Assembly: GCA_023052935.1 (NCBI GenBank)
Contig: CM041298.1
Span: 5,847,344-5,911,343, forward strand
Direction: 5' to 3'
DNA from: Piezodorus guildinii
Lineage: Eukaryota; Arthropoda; Insecta; Hemiptera; Pentatomidae
DNA length: 64,000 nucleotides
Part shown: one piece after another, positions 47,158-57,509 of the stretch
How the letters are laid out: the number at the start of each line of letters is the position of its first letter
Numbering within the stretch: the first letter of the stretch is position 1
The notes under the pieces: generated by a model
Told to the model about the DNA's origin: nothing
Database searches by the model: none
The model's input: only the letters and a program-made list of their open reading frames with translations
Translations under genes and position numbers: made by a program

Positions 47158-48539
47158 TTTCTCTACACATGTATCATGCCATTCTTTAATATTTTTCTAA
47201 AATTTACTAGATGTATTTATTTTGATAAAGCAGCATATTTTAATAATAATTTCAATAGTCAATGTCTTTATAAACAGATTTATCATTATATCATATTTTG
47301 CCCATCCCCACATTTTTTTTTTTTTATTGTAAACTTATCTTACCAAAGAATAATATGTATTAATATTTTGTTATTTGTGAATAAAAGTTTATTTATTTTT
47401 TGTTCAATTTTGTGATTAGTGAATACATCTTTAATTTTTATTGTTTTTAACAATCCGAGTATTTATATATTATTAAACACATATATTATACTCTTAATTT
47501 TAAAATAGAATAAACATTTAGGTAATCTTTATATATTTAATAGTAAAAATACCAAATAATAAAGTGGTGTCTTTGATAAATATGAATATATTTATGGGCA
47601 TAAATACATATTTATCTAGTCAAAAAAATAAGTATTTGCCATCATCCTTGTTTAAGTAATTATTCTGCCTTATATTATTTGATTTGACAAAATCAAGTAA
47701 TAGATTAATGACTGATGATTTTAAGTTTTTTTAATAGATAATTTTCTATGTAAAATTATTATTTTTAAAATCTCACTCGTAGCTGATCTCAAATGTAATA
47801 ACTAATAATTGGTGTAAAAATGTATAATTGAGGGATAGCACTAATTTAGTAGGGACCAAAAAATATGTGGCCGTTTACAGTTCAATTTTCTATGACTAGA
47901 GTTATTGAGTTTTAATTTTATTTTGACAAAATTCTACAAATGGATAACAGAACTATCTATGAAATTAACCCTTGTTTGACTAGAAAAGGGGCATTTTTTA
48001 TGTAGCATTGCTGTTTATTTTAATTTTTTTTTTTTTTAATATTACTAAATTTTTGTAATAGTAATTGCTACTATTTATTTTTGTCATACAGTAGTGAGTC
48101 CTGAAGATGTGGAAAGAATCCCTGAAACTTTGACTCAATTTAAAGAAATAAAATTTGTAGAAGAATTAAAGAAAACAATTAAATACTCGTGAGCTACCTG
48201 TTTCTTTCATTCAACATTAATATTAATTTTAACATATATGTATTAGTAAGTTTTAATAGTGTAGGTAATGAGTTTTTAGGTTTTTTTTACACTGAGAAAA
48301 TATTAAAAATATGGATGAAAAACTGGATTGGTCAGTGAAAATAAATCATTGAAGAATTTAAGAATATCAATTTGCTACCACTAGTTATTAATGTTTATGA
48401 GTTTTGTTTTTGTTTTAAAACAAGATTAAAATTAAAACAGTTTTTTAAACTGTTGAATCGGCTATGCCTTTAAAATCCAAAATATATAAATAAATAAGGT
48501 TAGAATTAATAAAGACATATAATCTGTTAGTTGAGAATT
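47158..48539. other. AT-rich Tm2 intron sequence
   Basis: A possible half FB unit (GTCCTGAAGATGTGGAAAGA, then CCCTGAAACTTTGACTCAAT) is at 48099-48140. No gene was recognised. Confidence 0.5.
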
Positions 48540-48716
48540 ATGCCGAGAGGTAGCGCTGAGAGCACAACTCGCAGCTGTATAAGGCGGCCATGTTTATTTT
48601 TAGCCCACTCGTTGCCAAGCCTCAGCTGATGGTACATGTTGCCTCGAGTCATCCCGCATTTCCTTCTTCTTCTTCGTACATTCCGTCCGTCCTCTTGTCT
48701 TCTTCAGGATTCCTCG
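48540..48716 (+). promoter_or_regulatory. Putative promoter/5' leader of acylphosphatase 2
   Basis: A GC-rich block in AT-rich surroundings contains TATAAGG at 48577-48583, then a pyrimidine-rich tract ending CTTCTTCAG at 48699-48707, which looks like a 3' splice site. A candidate donor GTACAT at 48632 would give a 76-nt intron. This is sequence-pattern inference only. Confidence 0.4.
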
Positions 48717-49007
48717 ATGGCCGAGCTGTGGAGGTGCGACTTCGAAGTCTTCGGGAAGGTGCAGGGAGTCTTCTTCAGGAAGTACACGCAGGGTAAGGCA
48801 CAAGAACTCGGGATTAAGGGTTGGTGCCAGAACTCTCCTCGAGGTACAGTGGTAGGTGCCATCGAAGGTGAGAAGAGGAGTTTCAACATGATGAAGGATT
48901 GGTTGAGCAGGGTCGGCAGTCCTTCCAGTTCCATAGACAAAGCTGTCTTCAAGGAAGAAAAGCAGATACCACAGTATAGCTTCAACGATTTCTCCATCAA
49001 ACGTTAA
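48717..49007 (+). CDS. Acylphosphatase, paralog 2
   Basis: This single open exon encodes 96 residues. GKVQGVFFR carries catalytic Arg21 and QNSPRGTVVG carries Asn39, equivalent to Arg23 and Asn41 of the standard numbering. ATG 48717 is chosen because the product then matches the family N-terminus and paralog 1. An upstream in-frame ATG at 48636 would add 27 unlike residues across a pyrimidine tract that reads better as the end of an intron. AATAAA signals follow at 49180-49185 and 49280-49285. The two proteins clearly share the same fold but differ at roughly half of the positions, so the duplication is not recent. Confidence 0.92.
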   Translation: MAELWRCDFEVFGKVQGVFFRKYTQGKAQELGIKGWCQNSPRGTVVGAIEGEKRSFNMMKDWLSRVGSPSSSIDKAVFKEEKQIPQYSFNDFSIKR

Positions 49008-49179
49008 ATTCCTAAGTTTTGTACGTTTTTTGTATTTTATGGTAGCTGTTGATGTTTGTAGAACCCCATTACCAGGCAATGAAAAAATATCCATAATCCT
49101 TAATTTTTTCAACCCTCTTTCCTTATATATCTAGTCTTCATTGTTGTACTATATATTTCAATTTTCTTCTATGTATAAT

Positions 49180-49298
49180 AATAAAGGTTGTACCAAATAT
49201 AATATTGTATACATTTTGGTATTGTATTTATTATTTTGTTAAATAAATATTTAATTAAAATAATTTGTTGTTAGTTACTAATAAACCCTTATTAAAAA

Positions 49299-49316
<18 letters not shown>
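49180..49316 (+). terminator. Polyadenylation signals and A-tract after acylphosphatase 2
   Basis: AATAAA at 49180-49185 and again at 49280-49285. The second is followed nine bases later by a run of about 23 A (49294-49316) merging into (TA)n. This could be a genuine genomic A-tract or the tail of an old retroposed transcript. Confidence 0.45.
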
Positions 49317-49332
<16 letters not shown>

Positions 49333-49336
49333 TATT

Positions 49337-50713
49337 TTATTTGTTAACGACTGTTGATAATTTAAAATTTACTAAACGTCTTCAGTAAATAAATAAATAA
49401 ATATGTTCAGGCAATATTTCAAGAATTTATTCTTCTAATATTGATGCAAATTTTTAATCAAATTATTGTCTTACATAAGAATATATGAATTTTACAAAGT
49501 TCTTTTTAAACTGTAGCATTCACTTAATTGTATGCAGGATATTATTTATCTCAGGATTGGCATGAATTTTAAAACAATAAAATCTCGTAACCTCGCCAGG
49601 GCATTGTTATACATATGTTTATTGACTAAACCTTAAAACCGTTAAAAAACTTTATGTATTATTATCTAAATATAAATGAGGATTTTAACGTTTTTATACT
49701 TGAAATATTAAATTTATATAAGGCAATAAATGTTGGTAATTTTAGGTAGAAGACGTATATGGTAAATAAAATCGTCCGAAACGTCCAGAGAAAAAACATA
49801 TTTATATATATACCAATATATTTTTAACTCATAATAATAAAAGAATATGATGTTTCCTGAAAATATATTAATAAAATATACAAGGTAAATTATGTTTTTC
49901 AGATTGAATTGGTTGCTTCTGTGAGAATCAATAAGATGGTGACCCTCAATTATAAATTTAATAACAAATGGAAATTTTGTATGCTGATAAACACAATTTC
50001 ATTCCACATTTGAAATTTGATAAATAGCTTTTCGACTAGTATGTTTAAAAGTATACAATATCCTTAAAAACTAATTGTACGTTTCTATGTATGTAATGAT
50101 ATGTAATTATTTAAGATTAATAAAGCAACTAAAAAAAAAAAAAATTGAAAAATATATGACTAAATCTAGATAATTAAAAAAAAAAATGCATTTCGCTTAA
50201 TGAATGCAAAATAGCAAATAATGATTATTAAAATATTAATGCTATTATTTTAGCTAGAGACCAGATTTTTATGCATTAAAAAAATTTAAATATTTCTGAA
50301 CTAATAAATACATTTAAAATATTTATATATTCACATTTGTTTTCCATTTTTCTCGACACCTACCCATTTACTTCCACAGCTCAGTAAACATAAAGAAACT
50401 TCAGATTCACTGATAAAAAACTATCCTAAAGTAACCATATTTCTCAAATCACCCAAAAATGTATTGTTATCCTAAAACAATTTCAAAGATTTCATGATTT
50501 GAAACTACCTAAAACACACCTGCTTGTATTTTCCCCCAGTTTGACATTTGCCTAGTGTGTGGCGGGATATCTGAAAAATTGAAATGAGACTCAAAAGACT
50601 GAGGAATTATTCTATTAGATTCACATGTGGAATCCCCAGATACAACTATGTTTCTAGCAGGTAAATTTAGTTTAAGTGGCTCTATCACTCTTTCCGTCGG
50701 CTATTCCTCGGCG
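49337..50713. other. AT-rich Tm2 intron sequence, no gene seen
   Basis: No open frame or repeat was recognised beyond simple sequence. Confidence 0.5.
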
Positions 50714-51525
50714 CACAGTGGGCAATATGACCGATTTAGGTGGACAATATTCTGAAACTTGTCTATATTTAACCTTTGGTGTCACAGATTACGGAAAAAA
50801 AATACTTAAAAAAATTATAAAAACTAATTAATTTTTTGACACGATTGGCGAGAGCACAGTGGACAAAAATCAAATTTATTTGCTTAAATCTAAAAATTCC
50901 TTATATTTTACGTTAGAAGTCCCAGAAAACGGGAATAATAATGCAAACATCTAATTAGGGCTCGGAGTTGCTAAAAAGTGTATTTTATATGATTTAGGAA
51001 ATTCTTGAAATTATACATTGTAAAACATTTGAGTCGGAGTGTTTTGTTTGAAAAAAATTATGTATCACCCAAAACGCAAAAATTCTTTGTAATATCTAAA
51101 GACTAGAAGGATTGGTAAAACAAATCCTTGGGTAACTTGGGGGTTATATAGTTTTTTGTTATTGAATAGGGGCATACATTTACACAATTAACTCTACAGG
51201 TGAGATTGCAATTTATATTCAATAACTAGTTTGGAAATATAATGTCTTACCTGTCTCAGCAATGTCCATTGTTAAATAAAAACAAAAAGACTTTGCTGTA
51301 AATACACCTTTAACACAATAAATGACTATCGAATAAAGATAATCCCACTGCCGGTTATTAGGCACTTGTTTGGAAAGTAATGATTCGCTCATTTATTATT
51401 TATCTGCAAACACGGTATGGCGGGAAATATTAGTATTAATGGTCCTGCCAACTAATAATAAAAAGGTGAAGCTCTGGAAAATTCCAAACTTTTGTCCACC
51501 TAAATTGGGGATTTTGCCCACTGTG
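50714..51525. mobile_element. Unclassified DNA-transposon-like element with CACAGTGGGC termini
   Basis: The left end CACAGTGGGCAATATGACCG and the right end, read on the opposite strand as CACAGTGGGCAAAATCCCCA, agree over about 45 bp with roughly three-quarters identity, both continuing into TTTAGGTGGACAA. A third, internal direct copy (GCACAGTGGACAAAAATCAA) is at about 50866. No transposase frame remains and I see no clear target duplication. The overall form is hAT-like, but this is not proven. Confidence 0.7.
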
Positions 51526-51659
51526 CGACGTCTGTCTTTTCCGATCTTTCAGAACAAAAACCACCTTATATTCTCAATATTTTTACATGTTCCTCTGTCC
51601 GTTTAGTTAACACAAAATCCCAACCTATAAACTTGTAATCTATATACCTTCTAACAGAT

Positions 51660-51762
51660 CCGCCTTGTACAAAAAGTCTTTAGTAATTCGTGCTACCCTA
51701 TTTTGGAACTCCTTGCCTATATCTATTAGTGAAGCCTCATCATTAAACACTTTCAAATATTA
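51660..51762 (+). pseudogene. CR1/L2-like C-terminal fragment
   Basis: A frame reads KKSLVIRATLFWNSLPISIS and then SLNTFKY-stop, which matches the RxxxFWNSLP tail seen on the minus strand at about 6800. No polymerase core is left. Confidence 0.6.
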
Positions 51763-52272
51763 ATTATTTTTCTATATTCTTAACTATCAATTTTTCTAAC
51801 GTAGATAATATTTATTATAATATTACTAGTTATTATAACAAAATCTAATCCATATCAGTACTGAAGTCTTAACAGACCAGACAAATATCATTCATTTTGT
51901 ACATTTTTGTTATTATTCTTGGGTCAAATACGCAATAACATATTTGTTATTATTATGAGTTTCGCTATTACTGATTAGGTCAAGATGTTTTTGCTTCCAA
52001 TTGGTAAGAAATTCATCTATTATAAATTTTCTGGAGATGTATAGTTATTAAGCTATTAAAAAAAAATTTTTTTTTTGTATAGGGTTTAAAAAACATTCTT
52101 TTCTTCCAAAAAAAAATATATTTTTTGGTAATTCCTAGGATTTTTTTTTCAAACCCAGCCTTATTGCATATCTAGAAGATACAGGGAACCTCTATTGAAA
52201 ATTTTAGATACGCATTGTCTTATTTGAGATCATGCGGTGACTGCGTACGTGAGTATATCGTGAATCCTGTTT
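51763..52272. other. AT-rich Tm2 intron sequence
   Basis: Nothing recognised apart from poly-A/T runs. Confidence 0.5.
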
Positions 52273-52289
52273 TTTTTATTACATTATAA

Positions 52290-52775
52290 TAATAATAATA
52301 GGCCTACCGAACCCGAAGGTTCGATGCCGATACCACCATATTCCGTCTACAGAGACTCGTCCAATGTTCTCCGTTCAAGCCCAAGCCCCTAAGATCATCC
52401 TTAACGCAATCCTCCCATCGACGCTTCGGCCTACCTTTCGGACGCCTACCAGTCAAATCAGCAAATAACAACTTTCTCGGAATCCGTTCCTCACCGAGCC
52501 CAACAATTTTACTCGCCCATTTGAGTCTCCGCGACGCTATCAACTCAATTATATTCACAGAATACAAGTTCCGAAATTCCGCGTTGTGCAACCTTCTAAA
52601 CTCCCCAGTGCCCTCATCTCTCTTCGGACCAAATATTTTGCGCAGTACCTTATTTTCGAATACCTGAAGCCCTTTTTCATACTTCAAAGTAAGCGGCCAC
52701 GTTTCACATCCGTAAAGAACCGCTGGAAGAATAATAGTTTTATAAATTCTAACCTTTAAATTATAAATTCTAACC
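52290..52775 (-). mobile_element. RTE copy 6 (5'-truncated, within Tm2)
   Basis: The 3' end is at the left, (TAA)n plus CCGAACCCGAAGGTTCGATG. A 17-bp TSD, TTTTTATTACATTATAA (52273-52289 and 52776-52792), is seen exactly. The minus frame 52687-52304 encodes the C-terminus including KVLRKIFGPKRDEGTGEFRR and GRPKRRWEDCVKDDLRGLGL. It is in sense with Tm2 transcription. Confidence 0.94.
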
Positions 52776-53134
52776 TTTTTATTACATTATAAAAAAAATA
52801 TATAAAAATACAAAATAATTTATAATATTGCATAAAAATCCAGTCTCCTTATTAAAAACTAAAAACTATAAAGTTAGTCGGTACCTCAAGCATAAGCAAG
52901 CAGCTCTGTGACATATGGCAACTGACAGGTCTTCCAAAATCCATCGTCGGTGGGTTTTTTTTTTTTTTAAATAAATATATTTTTTGTAATAAATAAACAA
53001 AAAACAAAAAGCGCTAATAGAAAAAAAAATGCCAACACACACTCAACAAAAATAAAAATTTCGTTTTTCTTAAACTAAACAAAAAAAAAAAAAAAAAAAA
53101 AAATCGATAAAGCTATTGGCAGTGTTAAAATTTG
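52776..53134 (-). other. Candidate 3' UTR of the proximal Tm2 terminal exon
   Basis: After the stop of the proximal terminal exon, the first AATAAA on the minus strand is at 52778-52783, about 350 nt downstream. It falls inside the TSD of RTE copy 6, so a second copy of the signal exists at 52275-52280. The use of either is inferred. Confidence 0.4.
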
Positions 53135-53217
53135 TTAGTATCCAGTGAGCTCAGCGAATGTTGAATCAAGATCGTCAGTTATCAACTTGGCTTTCTCTTT
53201 TTCTGCACGGAGTGTAT
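53135..53217 (-). CDS. Tm2: Tm2 proximal alternative terminal exon (residues 259-284)
   Basis: Acceptor TTTTTTTACAG, then 83 nt completing the Asp258 codon and encoding EKEKAKLITDDLDSTFAELT, then GY and TAA (53135-53137). The coding length and ending are the same as the distal exon at 38836-38918, but the sequence is different. Its LITDDLDSTFAELTGY end is closer to the single C-terminus I remember for Drosophila Tm2. Confidence 0.96.
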
Positions 53218-54329
53218 CTGTAAAAAAAGATATTGCGTTTTGGTAATATAAAGCAAAAAATTCCAAAAAAACTGGATAAAAACATGCTGGCATGAGCTGA
53301 AACACAATTAACTGCTGTTTATTTTTTTATTTGTATTTTTGTTGTTTTATTTTTGTATAGATATTTTTTTTTCTTTAAAGAAAAAACAGCCAACTTTTGA
53401 ATTCACATATATACAAAAAGCGGGAAAGGTAACATCATTTACTATTTCCTGCAATTTTGAGCGTTCAACGTGTTAACTGTAACTGTTAGAAATCAGAGTT
53501 TTTTTTTTTTTTTTAGAAATACTATTCCGCATACATTTTGTTTTATTTTTTTATATATTTATCAATCATAATTAACCTACCCTCGCAACACTGAGATGAT
53601 TAATTATGAATGGATCTCAGATTTTCGATGTTAAAAAGGTTGGATTTTTCTTTTTTTCTTTTTTTTTTTTTTTTACTATTATTCTTGTATTATATTAGAC
53701 AGCCATTTACCTCAGTTTCCATTTCAAGGATTTTGTTTTATTTAATTATTTATTACATGAAACTCTAACAGACAGGTTAATGCCGTCGCATACAATTTCT
53801 GTAAATATCTAGGCGAATAAATTATTATTCTTTTTTAATCCAATAATAAATAAACAGAAAATATCATATCGCATTATCCGGACAATATTTTGTCTCATTA
53901 AAAAAAAAATCTAGAATTCAAATACAATTTTGAATATTAACCAGACTGATTAATGTTATAATTTGAATTTTAAAACAGTGATTATTATATAATGAAGCTT
54001 CAAATTGTAAGAGGGGCGGTCCTATATTTACTAAAAATAGTATAAAGTATTTTCGGATTTTTATCAATACAGGTTGATTGTGGGTGCGTTCAACAAAGAA
54101 ATCTCACTTAAACAAAGAAAATTTATTACATTGTGAGCCAACGTTTCGGTTTGAATTTTAGTCTATCTTCAGAGATAAAAAAAAATCAAGGTAACAACCA
54201 CTTCAACAAAAAAAACTTGTTAGTAACTTTGTACCAGTCAGTACCTCTACAACTCATAAAGGGTTTGATTGCATATAGAGATTTGTTCAGTTTCTTAGTC
54301 AATGGCCGTGCAAGGTGATTGTTCCAAGA

Positions 54330-54515
54330 TCTTCATCAGCTCATGGGTTTCCCGAAATTTCGGGTACCCACTTTATAGCAGCCGAGTGTGCTCCAGAAAG
54401 TTCTCCCTATATTAGGATTGCCCAACGGCTAAAATAGCAGAATAAAGAATAATTCGCCATAGGTGAGGTATGAAGCAGTAGTTCAGTGCTACATCCACAA
54501 CGTAACAATCGATAA
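54330..54515 (-). mobile_element. Degenerate SINE A copy
   Basis: On the minus strand GTGGATGTAGCACTGAACTA, then the AATTATTCTTTATTCTG body, GGGCAATCCT, TATAAAGTGGGTACC and GGGAAACCCATGAG follow the order of SINE A. The B box is largely lost. Confidence 0.55.
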
Positions 54516-54529
54516 AGAGTAAAATATAT

Positions 54530-54815
54530 AATGATAAATCCATTAAGATGCAAGCGGAAGCGGTCTTATGTATAGACATAAAGGGCCTAGGAGATAATAC
54601 ATATGCTGATTCGTACTGTTAATTGGCCTAACGGCCGAGCAAGGAGGTGATTAAACGCTTGGTCTCAAGATTTCCCCGAATTGAAGGGGTCTAAAGAATA
54701 TTTCTCCACTCTGGGATGAAATAAGAGAATAAATAATTATTCTGCCACCGCCTGGGTTTGAACCCGTAACCCAAAGAATGTAGTCCAGTGCTCTATCCAT
54801 TAGACCACTCTTTTA
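54530..54815 (-). mobile_element. SINE A-related copy
   Basis: The tRNA-like head is at the right. On the minus strand GAGTGGTCTAATGGATAGAG is the A box and TTACGGGTTCAAACCCAGG the B box. They are followed by GCAGAATAATTATTTATTCT as in SINE A. The body is diverged (CCTCCTTGCTCGGCCGTTAG). Confidence 0.75.
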
Positions 54816-55049
54816 AAACAAAAATAAAATATTAAGCAAAATTATTGCCATTAATTCATATTTATTATGCTCATTGCAATTATCCTTTCCCACTGATTGT
54901 AATTTATCACTTTCAAAATATTATTTGTAATTTAATGTATTGTTTGAAATACATAAATATGTAATATAATGATTTATTATATAAGTGTATAAATGTATTT
55001 TTATAGTTAAAAGCGATTTTTAGAAGCGGGTTATTTTCCGACTCTGTAC

Positions 55050-55119
55050 CTTCGAGCCTGTCGACTTCCTTTTGCAGTTTCTTGACAGTCTTCTCCGCGA
55101 ATTCAGCGCGGGCCTCAGC
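55050..55119 (-). CDS. Tm2: Tm2 exon 8 (residues 235-257 plus first base of 258)
   Basis: The 70-nt exon encodes AEARAEFAEKTVKKLQKEVD and then RLE. Acceptor ATTTCAG and donor GTACAG are present. It ends in phase 1, and both terminal exons complete the codon to Asp. Confidence 0.96.
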
Positions 55120-55227
55120 CTGAAATAATATTTATGATATATTATATATTTTATTTATTATATATATAATATATTTTAATAATATAGTTATATTTAAAAT
55201 TAATAATAATAATTTTTCGATACGCAC

Positions 55228-55290
55228 CTCCTTCAGTTTAACAGACAACTGCTTGATTTGCCTCTTGTATTCTTCGACTCTCTGGTTAGC
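55228..55290 (-). CDS. Tm2: Tm2 exon 7 (residues 214-234)
   Basis: The 63-nt, phase-0 exon encodes ANQRVEEYKRQIKQLSVKLK plus Glu. Acceptor TTTTTAG, donor GTGCGT. The QRVEE start and LSVKLKE end are Tm2-like. Confidence 0.96.
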
Positions 55291-55384
55291 CTAAAAACAA
55301 ACAAATAAAATAAAAATTATTAATAATTTATTATTTTAATACATTAAACATACAAAAAAAGAACAGTGCCTGTGTTGGTATTGG

Positions 55385-55595
55385 GTATTGAGTGTATTTT
55401 CGCGTTAAAACTTCATTCAGACTATTAAGTCTGGGAGAAAATGGCATGGAAATGGCGTACCGTGGGTAAGCGTATTAAGAAAAGTTATGGGTGGTGTCAT
55501 TATAATAAATATGGTGTAGTTTTTGAGTTGCAATGTTGCCGCGTTCGCAAGTAACTAACACATAAAATGACCAGTACGCGTACTGTACTCAATAC
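55385..55595. mobile_element. Possible small inverted-repeat element
   Basis: GTATTGAGTGTATTTTCGCG at the left and, on the opposite strand at the right, GTATTGAGTACAGTACGCG suggest a MITE of about 210 bp in the Tm2 intron. The match is only 9 bp perfect plus partial similarity. Confidence 0.35.
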
Positions 55596-57105
55596 TTTAA
55601 AATAATCGATTTCAAAATCGATAACATGGAAAAAAACATGGCCTAAATAAATTTTTTATAAACCTCAAAACGGACAGAGGCAAATTATTAAAAAATATAA
55701 AATGGTTCATTATTTGGGCACAGTACTCCTTTTTGTGATTATTTTTCTTTAGTATACACTGTCAAAAGGACTTACTGTTTATGTATCTCATTATAAAGGT
55801 ACTTTAATTAGCTAAAGAAAATGTTCATATCATCTATTGCGAAAATTTAATATTATCGACAATTTGTTTGTTTATTTATTTAACGTCACTTTATGCTACT
55901 ATGGCTAGTCGGACAATGCTACAGTGGGAGTTTTAAATTATGCCTATCCAGGTTTTACTAGGATAGGGATCTTTGATCTTTGATATATGATTTTGTTTTT
56001 GTCACCGTGATCGATTATCTCAAATATTGAACGGTGTCGTGACGGTTTCCTTAAGCTTACATTCTTAAATTCCAGGTAAACTACTAAATTCGTGACCTAA
56101 AGCAATTTTTCACGGATTATTTTAGTCAGCCATTCATTAGCTATGAACTATTTTAGGAGAAAAGTTTAAGAGTATTGATGTTAAATTTCATATAGTATAT
56201 CCATACGTGGTAAAAATCTTCGGGATTTTCCGCGTCAGGAGTTGAGAAACAGAGGAAACTAAATTTTTATGTTTTTTAGGAATATCTCCAAAACTACGTA
56301 TAGCGCAAAAGTTGTAATCTGAAATATATCTATAACCATTTATTTGGGTGGGAAAATATATAGAACTATTATGGAAGATTTTTTAAAGTTTTACAAAGTT
56401 TGTGATGAAAATAATAATTTTTGAGATATTCACCAAAAAATCTTTAATGTTAAGAATTCATATTCTTTGATTGCTGAAAACTGTGGGATTAGTTTCAACG
56501 CGGGGAAATATTCCTTCATTAGTTAACAACAAATTGTTTTATAGTTTATATTTATCCATTTTTTTATCACTAAGATTGAGAAAAAGATAATTACTTAAAT
56601 ATAATTAAAGGTGTCAAGAGTTCCTTTTGTTGTGTAAATATGTAGAGGAACCTTAAATACATAACATAAATACATAACTGCCGTTTCTTTTCGCTGTTGT
56701 TACTATTTGTTTTAGAGCTATTATATCAATGCAATCGTTATTCAAGACTATTATATTGAATTATAAAGATTATTATATTTTAAAGGTAGTAGAATTATCA
56801 ATTATAATTATACTAACTTTAAAATATTTTATGTTTCAAACTACTAATTTATTATATCACGAACACACGAATCTTCAAAGAAATTCTGATCATTACAATA
56901 AAAAGAATTACTAAATTAAGTTTTCTTTAAATAAGTAATAAGAATATACTAATTAAATAAGTAATAAATCATAAGTTTTCTCATATTCTGCCTCTCTTTC
57001 CAAAAGAAAAAACCGTTGGGGGGTTTCCAAAGGTTTGTACCAATTATATAAACAATTTATAACAGTTATCGGCTTCTATAAATATTATCTCTGTAATTAT
57101 TAAGT
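55596..57105. other. Tm2 intron, with SINE B fragment
   Basis: A truncated SINE B 3' portion (minus) lies at 55866-55977 (GTTTATTTATTTAACGTCAC, then GCTACAGTGGGAGT). The rest is AT-rich without a recognised feature. Confidence 0.55.
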
Positions 57106-57343
57106 GAGACGTTGATTTCCAAAAGGTACTAAAGGACATTTTTTTCGAAGTTGATATTTTGGCAGATTTATATTCTAATAGTTTAGTTTTACCTAAACCT
57201 TCTATTTTGTATTAAGATTAAGATTTTATCTAATGAACTCTAAAGATTTTTAAAAACGCGATTTATAAATGCAATTGTTTTCTAAAGATACTAATTATGC
57301 ATTTAGTCTTGTTCCAAATCATACTAAAGATCATTAAAATTAC
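57106..57343. mobile_element. MITE MT half copy abutting the Tm2 exon 6 donor
   Basis: It begins GAGACGTTGATTTCCAAAAG and follows MT copy 1 through ACGCGATTTATAAATGC and TTCCAAATCATACTAAAG. It stops at the donor GTAATT of the next Tm2 exon (57338-57343). The other half and terminus are missing. Confidence 0.8.
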
Positions 57344-57419
57344 CTTCTCTTCGGATACTTCAAGAGATTTCAAGCTGTTACCGACGACTTTTAATTCTTC
57401 CTCCAGCTCCATGATCTTA
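57344..57419 (-). CDS. Tm2: Tm2 exon 6 (residues 189-213)
   Basis: The 76-nt exon completes Ser188 and encodes [20 protein letters not shown] and then VSEEK. This is the most conserved tropomyosin segment. Acceptor TTTTGCAG, donor GTAATT. MITE sequence adjoins the donor. Confidence 0.97.
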
Positions 57420-57509
57420 CTGCAAAATAAGATTTATACAACTTAAAAATTATTTATAAAACAAAATAAAATATTAAAATTATATAAGTATTTTATATTG
57501 CTTTATGTA

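Larger units (their letters stand above)
53218..55049. other. Tm2 intron with repeat pieces
   Basis: A half FB element (GAGCCAACGTTTCGGTTTGA, then GTCTATCTTCAGAG) lies at 54137-54175. Poly-T runs and SINE A relatives (listed separately) fill the rest. No gene. Confidence 0.6.

Noticed and set aside
48636..48716. N-terminal extension of acylphosphatase 2 from an upstream in-frame ATG
   Set aside because: The added 27 residues are leucine/serine-rich read-through of a pyrimidine tract that looks like the end of an intron. The family start is at 48717.
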